This document shows, piece after piece, positions 26,791 through 35,721 of a DNA stretch of 64,000 nt (the first letter of the stretch is position 1; every line of letters starts with the position of its first letter). The translations under genes were made by a program, and so were the position numbers. The stretch is from Maritalea myrionectae DSM 19524 (GTDB lineage: Bacteria > Pseudomonadota > Alphaproteobacteria > Rhizobiales > Devosiaceae): contig NZ_AUHV01000006.1 in assembly GCF_000423365.1 (NCBI RefSeq), positions 1 through 64,000 of the forward strand, read 5' to 3'. Under the pieces are notes generated by a model that ran no database searches, had not been told where the DNA came from, and saw only the letters and a list, made by a program, of their open reading frames with translations.

Positions 26791-28162
26791 GGGCCTCAAA
26801 GAGTGGAGCAAAAAGGCGGCGGATTGGGCGCATGATTATCATGAAGGCCTAAGAGACCGTCCGGTGCGGGCGACAATGGAGCCGGGATCGTTGCGCGATC
26901 AATTGCCGACGGCGGCGCCGGAGCAGGGCGAAGCGATGGAGCAAATCTGGGAGGATTTTACCTCGCTGGTGCCTGATGCGATGACCCATTGGCAGCATCC
27001 GCGCTTTTTTGCCTATTTCCCGGCCAATGCAGCGCCTGTCTCGATGTTGGCGGAGCAGTTGGTCAATGCCATGGCCAGCAATGCGCTGATCTGGCAGGCG
27101 GCACCTGCGGCCACGGAAGTGGAACAGGCAATGATGGTGTGGTTGCGCAAAGCGCTCGGCTTGCCCGATGCGTTCACGGGCACCATTCACGACAGCGCCA
27201 CCACGGCAACCCTTTCCGCGATCCTGACCATGCGCGAAGCGGCGCTTGAATGGAAGGGGCTTTATGAAGGGCTTTCTGGCCAGCCGCGTATGCGGATTTA
27301 TGCCAGCGGCGAAACCCATTCCAGCATTGATAAGGCGGTGCGCGTTGCGGGCATCGGCCAGGACAATTTGGTGAAAATCCCGGTGGATGAGGATCTGTCC
27401 ATGCGGCCCGATTTGCTGGCACAGGCGATCAAAGAAGATCGCGCGGCGGGCTATCTGCCCATCGGCATTGTGCTTTGTGCGGGCGGTACTTCGGTTGGGG
27501 CATTCGATAAGATGAAAGAGTGCATCGCTATTGCGCGGGCAGAAGATTTGCCAACGCATATTGATGCCGCTTGGGCAGGTAGCGCAATGATCTGTCCCGA
27601 ATTCCGCCCCTTGTGGGCCGGGGCTGAAGGCGCAGATAGCATCATCTTCAACCCTCATAAATGGCTGGGCGCACAATTTGATTGTGCGGTGCAATTTATG
27701 CGCAATCCGATCGAGCAAGTGCGTACGCTTGGCTTGCGTCCGACCTATTTGGAAACGCTGGGCACGTCAGAAGTCACGAACTTTAACGAGTGGACGATTC
27801 CACTTGGGCGTCGCTTTCGCGCGCTTAAAATCTGGTTCTTGTTGCGGGCCCACGGGCTGGAAGATTTGCGCAATCGTATCCGAAACCATGTGGCTTGGGC
27901 TGAAGAGCTTTATGCAAAGATCGAAGCTTTGCCCGGCATTGAAATGACCAGTTCTCCCCGTCTGTCATTGTTCAGTTTTGCGCTGGAAGCGGGTGATGCG
28001 GCGACGGAAAAACTGCTGCAAAAAATCAATGATGATGGCCGTATCTACCTCACGCAAACGCACCATAAGGGGCGCTTGGTGATCCGCATGCAGGTCGGAC
28101 AATTCGACTGCACGCGCGATGATGTGATGATGGTTGAGACCGTGTTGAAAGAGCTGCTTTAA
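26780..28162 (+). CDS. PLP-dependent decarboxylase, aromatic-L-amino-acid type
   Basis: Group II amino acid decarboxylase of 460 residues, which removes CO2 from an amino acid to give an amine. Seen: the HPRFFAYFPANAAP opening, DSATTATLSAILTMRE, THIDAAWAG with Asp262 for the pyridine nitrogen, and FNPHKWLGAQFDC with PLP Lys294. Length and motifs place it with aromatic-L-amino-acid, tyrosine and tryptophan decarboxylases rather than glutamate decarboxylases, but the substrate is not certain. GGGGGGAG lies before ATG 26780, which overlaps the GNAT gene. Its stop codon shares TTAA with the stop of the convergent ispA gene. Confidence 0.88.
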   Translation: MDHKGLKEWSKKAADWAHDYHEGLRDRPVRATMEPGSLRDQLPTAAPEQGEAMEQIWEDFTSLVPDAMTHWQHPRFFAYFPANAAPVSMLAEQLVNAMASNALIWQAAPAATEVEQAMMVWLRKALGLPDAFTGTIHDSATTATLSAILTMREAALEWKGLYEGLSGQPRMRIYASGETHSSIDKAVRVAGIGQDNLVKIPVDEDLSMRPDLLAQAIKEDRAAGYLPIGIVLCAGGTSVGAFDKMKECIAIARAEDLPTHIDAAWAGSAMICPEFRPLWAGAEGADSIIFNPHKWLGAQFDCAVQFMRNPIEQVRTLGLRPTYLETLGTSEVTNFNEWTIPLGRRFRALKIWFLLRAHGLEDLRNRIRNHVAWAEELYAKIEALPGIEMTSSPRLSLFSFALEAGDAATEKLLQKINDDGRIYLTQTHHKGRLVIRMQVGQFDCTRDDVMMVETVLKELL

Positions 28163-29061
28163 CTCTGCCGTTCGGCAAAGTGGGTGACCAATTGCGCCAG
28201 CGGCGCAGCGCGGTCGCCAAATGGGGTGAGCAGGGGTAAGGCATCGTTCAACTCTTCTTGAAGGGCTGACCGTGCGTGCGCTAGTCCATGACTGGCGATC
28301 AAAGTCGATTTGCCCTGCGCTTCGTCCTTGCCCGCCGTTTTGCCCAATTGCTCTGAGCTTTGGGTGGCATCCAGAATGTCATCAGCCAATTGATAGATGC
28401 GACCTGCCGCTTCACCAAATTGAGTGAGCACCGCCAATTCATCCTTGTTGGCGCCGCCCATCAACGCGCCGATGCGCACAGAGGCGCGGATCAGTGCGCC
28501 GGTTTTCATGGCGTGGATGAGTGAAATGGTCTCGGGATCATAGCCCTTGCGCTCACCTTCAATGTCGCGCATCTGCCCGCCGGCCATGCCGCCAACGCCT
28601 GCGCCTTCAACCAGCTCGATCACCAGTTGGTTGCGCAGCGCCGGATCTGGATGGCAGTTTCCATCGGCCAACAAGGCGAATGCATGGGTCAGTAGGGCAT
28701 CGCCCGCCAAAATCGCGGTTGCCGGGTCAAAAGCCTTATGCACGGTGGGCTTGCCACGGCGCAGATCGTCATCATCCATATCTGGCAAATCGTCGTGTAC
28801 CAGCGAGTAGCAGTGCACGCATTCAATCGCGGCGCCTGCCTGAATCAAATCGCCTGCGGGCTGGGGAAACAGATTTGCTGTTAAATGAACCAGGACGGGA
28901 CGCAATCGTTTGCCGCCGTTCAAAGCCCCGTGGCGCACAGCATTGATCAACCGTTCGGGCGCGGGCAGGGGTGCGCTTAGCTGTTGCGCGGTGAGGTGGG
29001 CTTCCAAAAACTGCTCGGTTTTTTGAGCAATCGTGGCCATGGCGGCATTCAGGTCAGACAT
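28159..29061 (-). CDS. ispA: Polyprenyl synthetase (farnesyl diphosphate synthase)
   Basis: A 300-residue prenyltransferase that extends dimethylallyl-PP with isopentenyl-PP, most likely to farnesyl-PP. First Asp-rich motif LVHDDLPDMDDDDLRRG with the short-chain insertion, GGKRLRPVLVHL upstream, GGQMRDIEGE, KTGALIRASV and the second Asp-rich motif QLADDILD. Length and motif spacing fit FPP/GPP synthases. It is convergent with the decarboxylase and overlaps it by 4 bp. No dxs is nearby. Start ATG 29061. Confidence 0.95.
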   Translation of the reverse strand: MSDLNAAMATIAQKTEQFLEAHLTAQQLSAPLPAPERLINAVRHGALNGGKRLRPVLVHLTANLFPQPAGDLIQAGAAIECVHCYSLVHDDLPDMDDDDLRRGKPTVHKAFDPATAILAGDALLTHAFALLADGNCHPDPALRNQLVIELVEGAGVGGMAGGQMRDIEGERKGYDPETISLIHAMKTGALIRASVRIGALMGGANKDELAVLTQFGEAAGRIYQLADDILDATQSSEQLGKTAGKDEAQGKSTLIASHGLAHARSALQEELNDALPLLTPFGDRAAPLAQLVTHFAERQS

Positions 29062-29265
29062 AGCGCCTTTGTTGCGTTGCAGCAGGTTGACGGGTAAAAA
29101 GAGTACTATCGGGCCAAATTGACAAGATCAATAGTGGTTTTGTTGCGAATTAAGACTAGCCAAAGCCATTAAAGACAGCTATAACCCGCGCCAACAGATT
29201 GAAGATTGCTAGATGGCGCTTTCACTTTTTGGTGCAGGTGCCGTTTTGTTGATGGAGTTAGAACC

Positions 29266-29448
29266 ATGGCAGTACCAAAGAAAAAAATCTCCGGCATGAA
29301 GCGCGGCCACCGTCGCTCTACTGATGCCTTGAAGGCACCAACTTATGTTGAAGATAAAGACAGCGGCGAATTGCGTCGCCCGCATCACGTTGATTTGAAA
29401 ACCGGCATGTATCGTGGCCGTCAAATCATGGAGCCTCGCGACAGCTAA
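29266..29448 (+). CDS. rpmF: 50S ribosomal protein bL32
   Basis: A 60-residue bL32 with the invariant [18 protein letters not shown] start and a C-terminal part typical of alphaproteobacteria (lacking the zinc cysteines). GGAG precedes ATG 29266; the in-frame extension back to 29206 is not protein-like. A strong terminator follows, so it is transcribed alone, and plsX is not next to it as in enterics. Confidence 0.97.
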   Translation: MAVPKKKISGMKRGHRRSTDALKAPTYVEDKDSGELRRPHHVDLKTGMYRGRQIMEPRDS

Positions 29449-29475
29449 GTCGTTAGCGCTTTTGCGAACAGTTTT

Positions 29476-29506
29476 AAGCCAGTCTCCATCGGAGGCTGGC
29501 TTTTTC
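29476..29506 (+). terminator. Intrinsic terminator of rpmF
   Basis: AAGCCAG-TCTCC / GGAGG-CTGGCTT stem (one T-G pair) with ATC loop, then TTT-C-TTT, 28 bp after the rpmF stop. It ends just before the stop of the convergent DUF2867 gene. Confidence 0.9.
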
Positions 29507-29511
29507 TTTGG

Positions 29512-30021
29512 TTAGCCTAATGTGCGCATGCCGCCAGTTACCATGGAGCGTACAATCATTTTATGGAACGGCTTGATCAAAAACAGATAGGTGTGGCCCA
29601 GCCAATTGTGGCGGTGCACCCAAGTGGCGGCATATAGCTTGCTCGGGCGACTGGGCGAACGATAGACAGAGACGCGATAATCAAGATGTTTGTCGTCGTC
29701 ACCCATCAAAATTTCATTATTGTCGCGATGATAGATCCGGAAAAAATTGATCAGTTCGCCTGGTTGGCACTCGCCCATTTTTGTTTGCGCGCCATCAAAT
29801 TCGGTGCGCAGGCCAAAGGGCTTCACCAAAATATTGCGCAGATAGAGCAGAAATTGGGCCCATTTGGGCGGCGTGGTGGCCAGGCTGCGGGCAAGATCAT
29901 CGATGGAGAGTTTGGTGCCTTTTTCGCCCAACTCAATGCTGAAGCAATCAACGAAATCGCCGCTGCGGATATGTTCATGAAGTTTGGCAGAAAGGGGCAA
30001 GCGGTCTGCTTTCGCGCGCAT
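29512..30021 (-). CDS. DUF2867 family protein
   Basis: A 169-residue protein matching the DUF2867 pattern: KWAQFLLYLRNILVKPFGL, ETSRTYR-like core (here YRVSVYRSP) and the C-terminal HRHNWLGHTYLFLIKPFHK with an R-x-M ending. Such proteins have an SRPBCC-like fold and unknown function. ATG 30021 follows AAAAGGATTGACC; a TTG at 30027 is the alternative. It stands alone between rpmF and fumC. Confidence 0.8.
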   Translation of the reverse strand: MRAKADRLPLSAKLHEHIRSGDFVDCFSIELGEKGTKLSIDDLARSLATTPPKWAQFLLYLRNILVKPFGLRTEFDGAQTKMGECQPGELINFFRIYHRDNNEILMGDDDKHLDYRVSVYRSPSRPSKLYAATWVHRHNWLGHTYLFLIKPFHKMIVRSMVTGGMRTLG

Positions 30022-30183
30022 GGTCAATCCTTTTAAAAATTTGCCGCATTAAAGGCTGTTTTGGTCAGCATGGGAAGGGCAAGATTGTCGCGGGTGAGCT
30101 GGTGTTGCGTGGTTGCTTGCAATGGGGGGCGAAAGCATTAGAGTTGGCGGCATATTTTCACGCACGATCAAAGGAGTGCCACA

Positions 30184-31575
30184 ATGACATCACGTATCGA
30201 AACAGATTCAATGGGTGAAATTGAGGTGCCGGTCAATCGCTATTATGGGGCGCAAACAGCACGGTCGATGCAAAATTTTGCCATTGGCAATGAGCTGATG
30301 CCGATAGAGCTTGTGCATGCCTTTGCGGTGTTGAAGCGCGCCGCTGCGGAAGTGAATTGCGAGCTGGGTTCGCTTGAAGCGGATAAGAAGGACTTGATTG
30401 TGGAGGCCGCCAATGAGGTGGCCGCGGGCAAACTTGATGCACATTTCCCGCTCAAAGTTTGGCAAACCGGGTCAGGCACCCAAACTAATATGAATGTGAA
30501 TGAGGTGATCTCCAACCGTGCCATTGAATTGGCGGGCGGGCAGATGGGCACCAAAAGCCCGATCCACCCAAATGATCACGTCAACAAATCGCAAAGCTCG
30601 AACGACAGTTTCCCCACCGCCATGCATATTGCGGCGGTGGAAGAGGTCAATAAACGGCTCAAGCCGGCAATTACGCATTTGCGGGATGTTCTGCATCAAA
30701 AGGCCAAGCAATATGACGACATCATCAAAATTGGCCGTACCCATTTGCAGGACGCTACGCCTTTGAGTTTGGGGCAGGAAATGAGTGGCTGGGTCAGCCA
30801 ACTTGATTTTGCGTTGGCGGCGATCGAAGCGCATGAGCCGCAAATGCTGCAACTGGCGCTGGGGGGCACAGCGGTGGGCACCGGGCTGAACACGCACCCC
30901 GACTATGCGCACAAAGTGGCGGCGCGGATTGCTGAATTGACCGGGCATCCCTTTGTGACGGCGGATAACAAGTTCGCCTATTTAGCGGCGCATGATGCCT
31001 TTGTGGGCATGCATGGGGCGATCAAACAATTGGCTGCTGCGTCAATGAAGATTGCCAATGATGTGCGCTGGTTGGGTTCTGGCCCACGGTGTGGCATTGG
31101 CGAATTGAACCTGCCTGCCAACGAACCCGGTTCATCGATTATGCCGGGCAAGGTCAACCCCACGCAATCGGAGGCGCTGACCATGATTGCGACGCAAGTG
31201 ATGGGCAATGACACAACAATTGGTGTCGCCGCCAGCCAGGGCAATTTTGAGTTGAATGTGTTCAAGCCGGTCATTGTCTATAATTTCTTGCAGTCGGTGC
31301 GCTTGCTCACCGATGGGCTGAACAGCTTCGCCGACAATTGTGCGGCAGGGTTGGAGCCAAATCTGGAGAACATCCAAAATCATTTGGAACAGTCTTTAAT
31401 GCTGGTGACCGCGCTGAACCAAAAGATTGGTTATGATTCGGCGGCGAAAATCGCCAAATATGCGCATCAAAACGGCACTTCATTGCGCGAAGCTGCGGTT
31501 TCGCTGAAACTGTTAAGTGCGCAGGAATTTGATGAATTTGTACGGCCAGAACATATGATCGGCCCGAAGGCCTAA
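30184..31575 (+). CDS. fumC: Fumarate hydratase class II
   Basis: Interconverts fumarate and malate in the TCA cycle; iron-free class II homotetramer. 463 residues. Seen: [48 protein letters not shown] with the B-site region, [11 protein letters not shown] and the superfamily signature [11 protein letters not shown] at about 317-327. AAAGGAG lies 8 nt before the ATG. Complete with no anomalies. Confidence 0.97.
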   Translation: MTSRIETDSMGEIEVPVNRYYGAQTARSMQNFAIGNELMPIELVHAFAVLKRAAAEVNCELGSLEADKKDLIVEAANEVAAGKLDAHFPLKVWQTGSGTQTNMNVNEVISNRAIELAGGQMGTKSPIHPNDHVNKSQSSNDSFPTAMHIAAVEEVNKRLKPAITHLRDVLHQKAKQYDDIIKIGRTHLQDATPLSLGQEMSGWVSQLDFALAAIEAHEPQMLQLALGGTAVGTGLNTHPDYAHKVAARIAELTGHPFVTADNKFAYLAAHDAFVGMHGAIKQLAAASMKIANDVRWLGSGPRCGIGELNLPANEPGSSIMPGKVNPTQSEALTMIATQVMGNDTTIGVAASQGNFELNVFKPVIVYNFLQSVRLLTDGLNSFADNCAAGLEPNLENIQNHLEQSLMLVTALNQKIGYDSAAKIAKYAHQNGTSLREAAVSLKLLSAQEFDEFVRPEHMIGPKA

Positions 31576-31584
31576 TCAAAAAAG

Positions 31585-31842
31585 CTAAGCATCAATTGTG
31601 CGGTTGTAGCCCGCGGGCATGCGCTTGATGATGCGCTCGGCATTAGCGCGGTAGGCTGTTTGGGCCACGTGGGTGCCAGGGCGTGCTTTGCGCCGACCTG
31701 CCGGATTGGGGCGTTGCGCCAATAGATGCGCCACAAAGTGGGCCTCTGGCCGATAGGCATGACGGCGGCGGGCTTGATGCGACTGTGATTCAATCACAAT
31801 CGGCACATTTGCCACGCTAGTATTGTCATGCTGTGAAGCCAT
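31585..31842 (-). CDS. Small basic hypothetical protein
   Basis: 85 residues, no recognised domain. Rich in Arg, His and Ala (HQARRRHAYRPEAHFVAHLL, GRRKARPGTHVAQTAYRAN, ending in MPAGYNRTIDA). No signal peptide or membrane helix. ATG 31842 follows AGGTAGG; an in-frame start at 31863 is possible. It is convergent with fumC with only 9 bp between stops. Amino acid composition is coherent and the C-terminal half reads like a conserved helix, so I think it is a real gene, perhaps nucleic-acid binding because of its charge; that is speculation. Confidence 0.55.
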   Translation of the reverse strand: MASQHDNTSVANVPIVIESQSHQARRRHAYRPEAHFVAHLLAQRPNPAGRRKARPGTHVAQTAYRANAERIIKRMPAGYNRTIDA

Positions 31843-31982
31843 TATTTCGCCTACCTGTATCAAAATGGGACATTTTTGCCCTTATTTGACACTGATGATG
31901 GCAGAAAATGATGGCGACATAAAGGTTTTGTTAACCTTTGCGACCCGAAATCTGATGGCGTGGTTAAGACGCGCGGTTAACG

Positions 31983-32756
31983 CTAGAACTGATCTTTGGC
32001 TTTGCGCACGGCGGCAAAAATCTCATGTTCCGGCGCATTGGCTTGCCCAACGGCTTGGGCAATGACGGGGTCGTCGATGCGCAAAAACGGGTTGTTGGCC
32101 TTTTCGAACCCTAAGGTGGAGGGCAAGGTGGGTTGGTTTTGCCCGCGGCGTTCTTCGGCCCAATTCAGATGTTGGCGCAAAGCTTCGTGCTCAGGGGTCA
32201 GACTGAGGGCAAATTTGATGTTGTCGATTGTGTATTCATGGCCGCAATAAAGGGCGGTTTCGTCTGGAAGGTGGCGCAATTGCTTGAGGCCCTCCCACAT
32301 GGCATTGGGCGGGCCATCAAACATCCGGCCGCAGCCAATAGAAAACAGCGCATCACCTGCAAACAGGGCAGGCTGCTCTTGCAAGAAATAGGCGATGTGG
32401 CCGCTTGTGTGTCCGGGGGTGGATAGCACGGTGAAGTGCCCAGCCCCAAAGGGCAAGATGGCCCCGGGGGCAACTGTTTCTGTGAACGGTGAGATTTGAT
32501 CTTTTTCCGAATCAGGCACCACAATGATCGGGTCATAGCGCTGCTTGATTTTTTCCAGCCCGTCCACATGATCCCAGTGACGGTGTGTGACCAACACCAA
32601 ATCGGGCCGCCAATTGCGGGCCTCTAAAAACGCAACAATCTTGTCATCGTCCGGGGCGTCTACCATCGCCACTTTGCCGGTGATGCTGCATTTGATGAAG
32701 ATCGCATAATTGGTGTCCAGCACCGGCAGCATTTCGATTTCGAATTTTTGCGTCAT
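31983..32756 (-). CDS. gloB: Hydroxyacylglutathione hydrolase (glyoxalase II)
   Basis: Hydrolyses S-D-lactoylglutathione to lactate and glutathione, the last step of methylglyoxal removal. 257 residues, metallo-beta-lactamase fold with the binuclear zinc motif THRHWDHVDG (His58, His60, Asp62, His63), TPGHTSGHIAYF, ALFAGDALFSIGCGRMFDG and GHEYT. C-terminal glyoxalase II domain present. Divergent from a methyltransferase gene with 86 bp between starts. Pairs functionally with mgsA (6.1 kb), though gloA is not in the window. Confidence 0.94.
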   Translation of the reverse strand: MTQKFEIEMLPVLDTNYAIFIKCSITGKVAMVDAPDDDKIVAFLEARNWRPDLVLVTHRHWDHVDGLEKIKQRYDPIIVVPDSEKDQISPFTETVAPGAILPFGAGHFTVLSTPGHTSGHIAYFLQEQPALFAGDALFSIGCGRMFDGPPNAMWEGLKQLRHLPDETALYCGHEYTIDNIKFALSLTPEHEALRQHLNWAEERRGQNQPTLPSTLGFEKANNPFLRIDDPVIAQAVGQANAPEHEIFAAVRKAKDQF

Positions 32757-32842
32757 GTTTTGATCTCCTCAAATGATGTTGGCAATTTGGTGCTTGGCAC
32801 AGTACACATATAACATGTGCAATGCGAAGATGAACCGGAGCC

Positions 32843-33583
32843 ATGTCGGTAACGATTGAGGATTTGATGCAGTTCTACCGCTCGCCGCTGGGGCGTATAT
32901 CTCGGCGGTTGATTGCGGACACCTTGCTGCCGATGGCACCTGTTAAAGGTCAGCGAGTGTTGGGCATTGGCTATGCAACGCCTTATCTCAACCGGCTGCG
33001 TAATGATGCGGAGCGGGTGATGGCCTTTATGCCGCAACGCCAAGGCGTGGCCCATTGGCCGCTCGATGCGCCAAGTCTGGCCGCGCTTGTCGATCCGCTC
33101 GAACTGCCGCTAACAGATAGTGCTGTGGATGTGGTGGTGGCCATTCATGCGCTTGAGCATTTGTTTGATCTTGAAGAATTTATGCAAGAACTGTGGCGCA
33201 TTACCGCGCCGGGTGCCCGCGTGATTCTGGTTGTGCCTCGTCGTAGGGGATTTTGGGCCCAGCGGGACACAACACCATTTGGCCATGGCCATCCCTTTTC
33301 GCAAAATCAGTTGGCCCGGCTTTTAAAGGACCACTCCTTCACCCCGGAGGTGTGGCGTGAGGCACTCTATTTGCCCCCGTCAAATTTTGCCCCTTTGCTT
33401 AAATCAGCGCGTTTGTTTGAGAGCCTTGGGCGCTTACTTGGGTCCGGCTTGGCCGGGGTGATGTTGGTGCGGGCCCGCAAAGAAATGTACCCGGCGGTGA
33501 CACGGCGGCGGCGGGCGCCACAATTCTCGCAAATACCCGGGTTGGTGTCGCAACCGGCTTGGCCTTCTGGACATATTCGATAG
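32843..33583 (+). CDS. SAM-dependent methyltransferase
   Basis: A 246-residue type 11 methyltransferase. Motif I is read as VLGIGYATPYLNRL, a weakened glycine loop (GIGYA in place of GxGxG), followed by AVDVVVAIHALEHLFD and the APGARVILVVPRRRG strand. Substrate unknown. GGAGCC precedes the ATG. Its divergent pairing with gloB is often seen in Rhizobiales, from family knowledge, but no joint function is established. Confidence 0.82.
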   Translation: MSVTIEDLMQFYRSPLGRISRRLIADTLLPMAPVKGQRVLGIGYATPYLNRLRNDAERVMAFMPQRQGVAHWPLDAPSLAALVDPLELPLTDSAVDVVVAIHALEHLFDLEEFMQELWRITAPGARVILVVPRRRGFWAQRDTTPFGHGHPFSQNQLARLLKDHSFTPEVWREALYLPPSNFAPLLKSARLFESLGRLLGSGLAGVMLVRARKEMYPAVTRRRRAPQFSQIPGLVSQPAWPSGHIR

Positions 33584-33691
33584 AAATCGTTCGCTCGTAA
33601 CGATAAAGACCAATGGATAAAGCAGTTTTCTTTGCGTCTGGGCGGTGCTTTGCCTATGGTGCGCGCGGCTTAAATCGTCAGGAAGTATAAA

Positions 33692-34786
33692 ATGTCAGAC
33701 AAACCGATTGCACACCGTTCGATTATGGATATCGCGGCCTATATGCCCGGCAAGTCCAAATCGCCATCTGGTCAGGCATTGGCTAAATTGTCAGCCAATG
33801 AATCACCTTTGGGCGCCAGCCCGAAAGCGATTGAGGCGTATCGTAATTATGCGACGCATTTGGCCGAATATCCTGACGGCGGAGCAACTGCCTTGCGCGA
33901 GGCAATTGGCGCGGTGCATGGGTTAGATCCTGCGCGGATTGGTGTTGGCGCGGGCTCGGATGAAATTTTGCACCTGTTGGCGCAGGCCTATGTTGGTCCG
34001 GGCGATGAAACGCTAATGTCGCAATATGGTTTTTTGGTTTATCCCATCGTCACCAATGCGGCGGGCGGCACCTGCGTGAAAGCGCCGGAAAAGGATCTTA
34101 AAGCGGATGTGGATGCGCTGCTGGATGCGGTGACTGAGAAAACAAAGATTGTGTTTTTGGCAAATCCCAACAATCCAACCGGCAGCTATCTTGGCGAAGA
34201 TCAGATCGATCGATTGCATCAGGGCTTGCGACCGGACATTTTGCTAGTGTTGGACGCGGCCTATGCGGAATATGTGAATGCGCCTGACTATGAAGCGGGC
34301 ATTAATCTGGTGAACCGCGCCGACAATGTGGTGATGACGCGCACCTTCTCCAAGATTGGCCTCGCAAATTTGCGGGTTGGTTGGTTTTATGGCCCGGCGC
34401 ATATTTTGGATGTTTATAACCGCTTGCGGGGGCCGTTCAATGTGAACGGCATTGCGCAAGCGGCGGCCACAGCCGCAGTGCAGGATGAAGCATTTACCGC
34501 TGAGTTGAAAGCGCACAATTCCAAAATGCGGGACGAGTTGGTTGAGCGGTTGCAGTCTAATCGCTTTAAAACCTATCCCAGCCAATGCAATTTTGTGTTG
34601 ACCGAATTTGGCGACGAGGCGGGTTTCACCGCAGCGGATGCCTTTAATCTATTGATGGAAAAAGGCCTGATTGTGCGCGAAATGCACTCCTATGGCCTGC
34701 CCAATTGCTTGCGCATCTCTATTGGGACTGAAGCGCAGATGAAATTGGTGATCCAAACGCTACAAGAAATGAGTGACCATGGCTGA
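33692..34786 (+). CDS. hisC: Histidinol-phosphate aminotransferase
   Basis: PLP enzyme of class I/II aminotransferases, 364 residues, which acts in histidine synthesis and often also on phenylalanine and tyrosine precursors. Seen: LSANESPLGASPKAIEAY, GAGSDEILHLLAQAY, FLANPNNPTGSYL, LDAAYAEYV and the Schiff-base Lys221 in RTFSKIGLANLRVGW. AGGAAG precedes the ATG. It overlaps the prephenate dehydrogenase gene by 8 bp; that coupling supports a job in aromatic amino acid synthesis. Confidence 0.93.
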   Translation: MSDKPIAHRSIMDIAAYMPGKSKSPSGQALAKLSANESPLGASPKAIEAYRNYATHLAEYPDGGATALREAIGAVHGLDPARIGVGAGSDEILHLLAQAYVGPGDETLMSQYGFLVYPIVTNAAGGTCVKAPEKDLKADVDALLDAVTEKTKIVFLANPNNPTGSYLGEDQIDRLHQGLRPDILLVLDAAYAEYVNAPDYEAGINLVNRADNVVMTRTFSKIGLANLRVGWFYGPAHILDVYNRLRGPFNVNGIAQAAATAAVQDEAFTAELKAHNSKMRDELVERLQSNRFKTYPSQCNFVLTEFGDEAGFTAADAFNLLMEKGLIVREMHSYGLPNCLRISIGTEAQMKLVIQTLQEMSDHG

Positions 34787-35717
34787 TGCTATAATGTTTG
34801 ACCGTATTGCGCTGATCGGGATTGGCTTGATCGGTTCATCTATCGCGCGCGCAATTTTGCGTGCCGATCTAACCCGCGAGCTCGCAATCTCCGACGCATC
34901 GCCGCAACATTTGTCTGAGGCGGAAAAGTTGGAATTGGGGCATTCGTTCCATCATGATCCTGTTGAGGCGGTTCAAGATGCGGACCTTGTGATTCTTTGT
35001 ACGCCGGTTGGCACTTACCGCACGATTGGCGAGCAGATTGCGCCAGCGCTAAAGGCTGGTGCGATTGTTTCCGATGTGGGGTCGGTGAAAGAACATGTGG
35101 TCGATACGTTGCAAGATGTGTTGCCGGCGCATGTGGATTTCATCCCTGGGCACCCGATTTCGGGCACGGAAAAATCCGGCCCGCGGCATGGTTTTGCTGA
35201 ACTGTTTGACAACCGCTTTTGTATTTTGACGCCAACGGAAGATGCCAGCCAACAGGCTGTGGACCGGTTAAAGGCGTTGTGGGAGGCGATTGGCTCAGAG
35301 GTCGAGATTATGGATGCCAAGCACCATGATCTGGTGCTGGCCATCACCAGCCATGTGCCCCACTTGATCGCCTACAATATTGTGGGCACGGCGGATGATT
35401 TGGAAAGCGTGACCAAATCGGAAGTGATCAAGTTTTCTGCTGGTGGCTTTCGCGACTTTACCCGGATTGCTGCGTCAGACCCGATCATGTGGCGTGATGT
35501 GTTTTTAAACAATCGCGATGCGGTGCTTGAAATGCTTGGGCGGTTCTTGGAAGATTTGAGCATGTTGCAGCGGGCGGTGCGCGATAGCGATGGGGAAATG
35601 CTTGAGAGCCTGTTTACCCGCACCCGCAATATTCGCCGCTCAATCATTGACGCTGGTCAAGAAACAGATGCGCCTGACTTTGGTCGTCAGCATCACGCGG
35701 AAACCGACAGCGATTAA
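34779..35717 (+). CDS. tyrC: Prephenate/arogenate dehydrogenase
   Basis: NAD(P)-dependent oxidative decarboxylase in tyrosine synthesis, 312 residues. N-terminal Rossmann loop IGIGLIGSSIARAI, then ILCTPVGTYRTIG, DVGSVKEHVVDT, HPISGTEKSGPRHG and the catalytic region AITSHVPHLIAYNIV with its His. ATG 34779 lies inside the end of hisC; a GTG at 34773 is the alternative. The next gene is convergent and only 4 bp away. Confidence 0.93.
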   Translation: MADAIMFDRIALIGIGLIGSSIARAILRADLTRELAISDASPQHLSEAEKLELGHSFHHDPVEAVQDADLVILCTPVGTYRTIGEQIAPALKAGAIVSDVGSVKEHVVDTLQDVLPAHVDFIPGHPISGTEKSGPRHGFAELFDNRFCILTPTEDASQQAVDRLKALWEAIGSEVEIMDAKHHDLVLAITSHVPHLIAYNIVGTADDLESVTKSEVIKFSAGGFRDFTRIAASDPIMWRDVFLNNRDAVLEMLGRFLEDLSMLQRAVRDSDGEMLESLFTRTRNIRRSIIDAGQETDAPDFGRQHHAETDSD

Positions 35718-35721
35718 CGAT

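Noticed and set aside
31921-31939. AAAGGTT/AACCTTT inverted repeat as gloB terminator
   Set aside because: Short arms, low GC and no T tract on the minus strand after the stem; too weak to call.
32805-32819. CACAT-ataac-ATGTG dyad between gloB and the methyltransferase as an operator
   Set aside because: Only 5-bp arms in AT-rich DNA; expected by chance in a window of this size, and no regulator is nearby.
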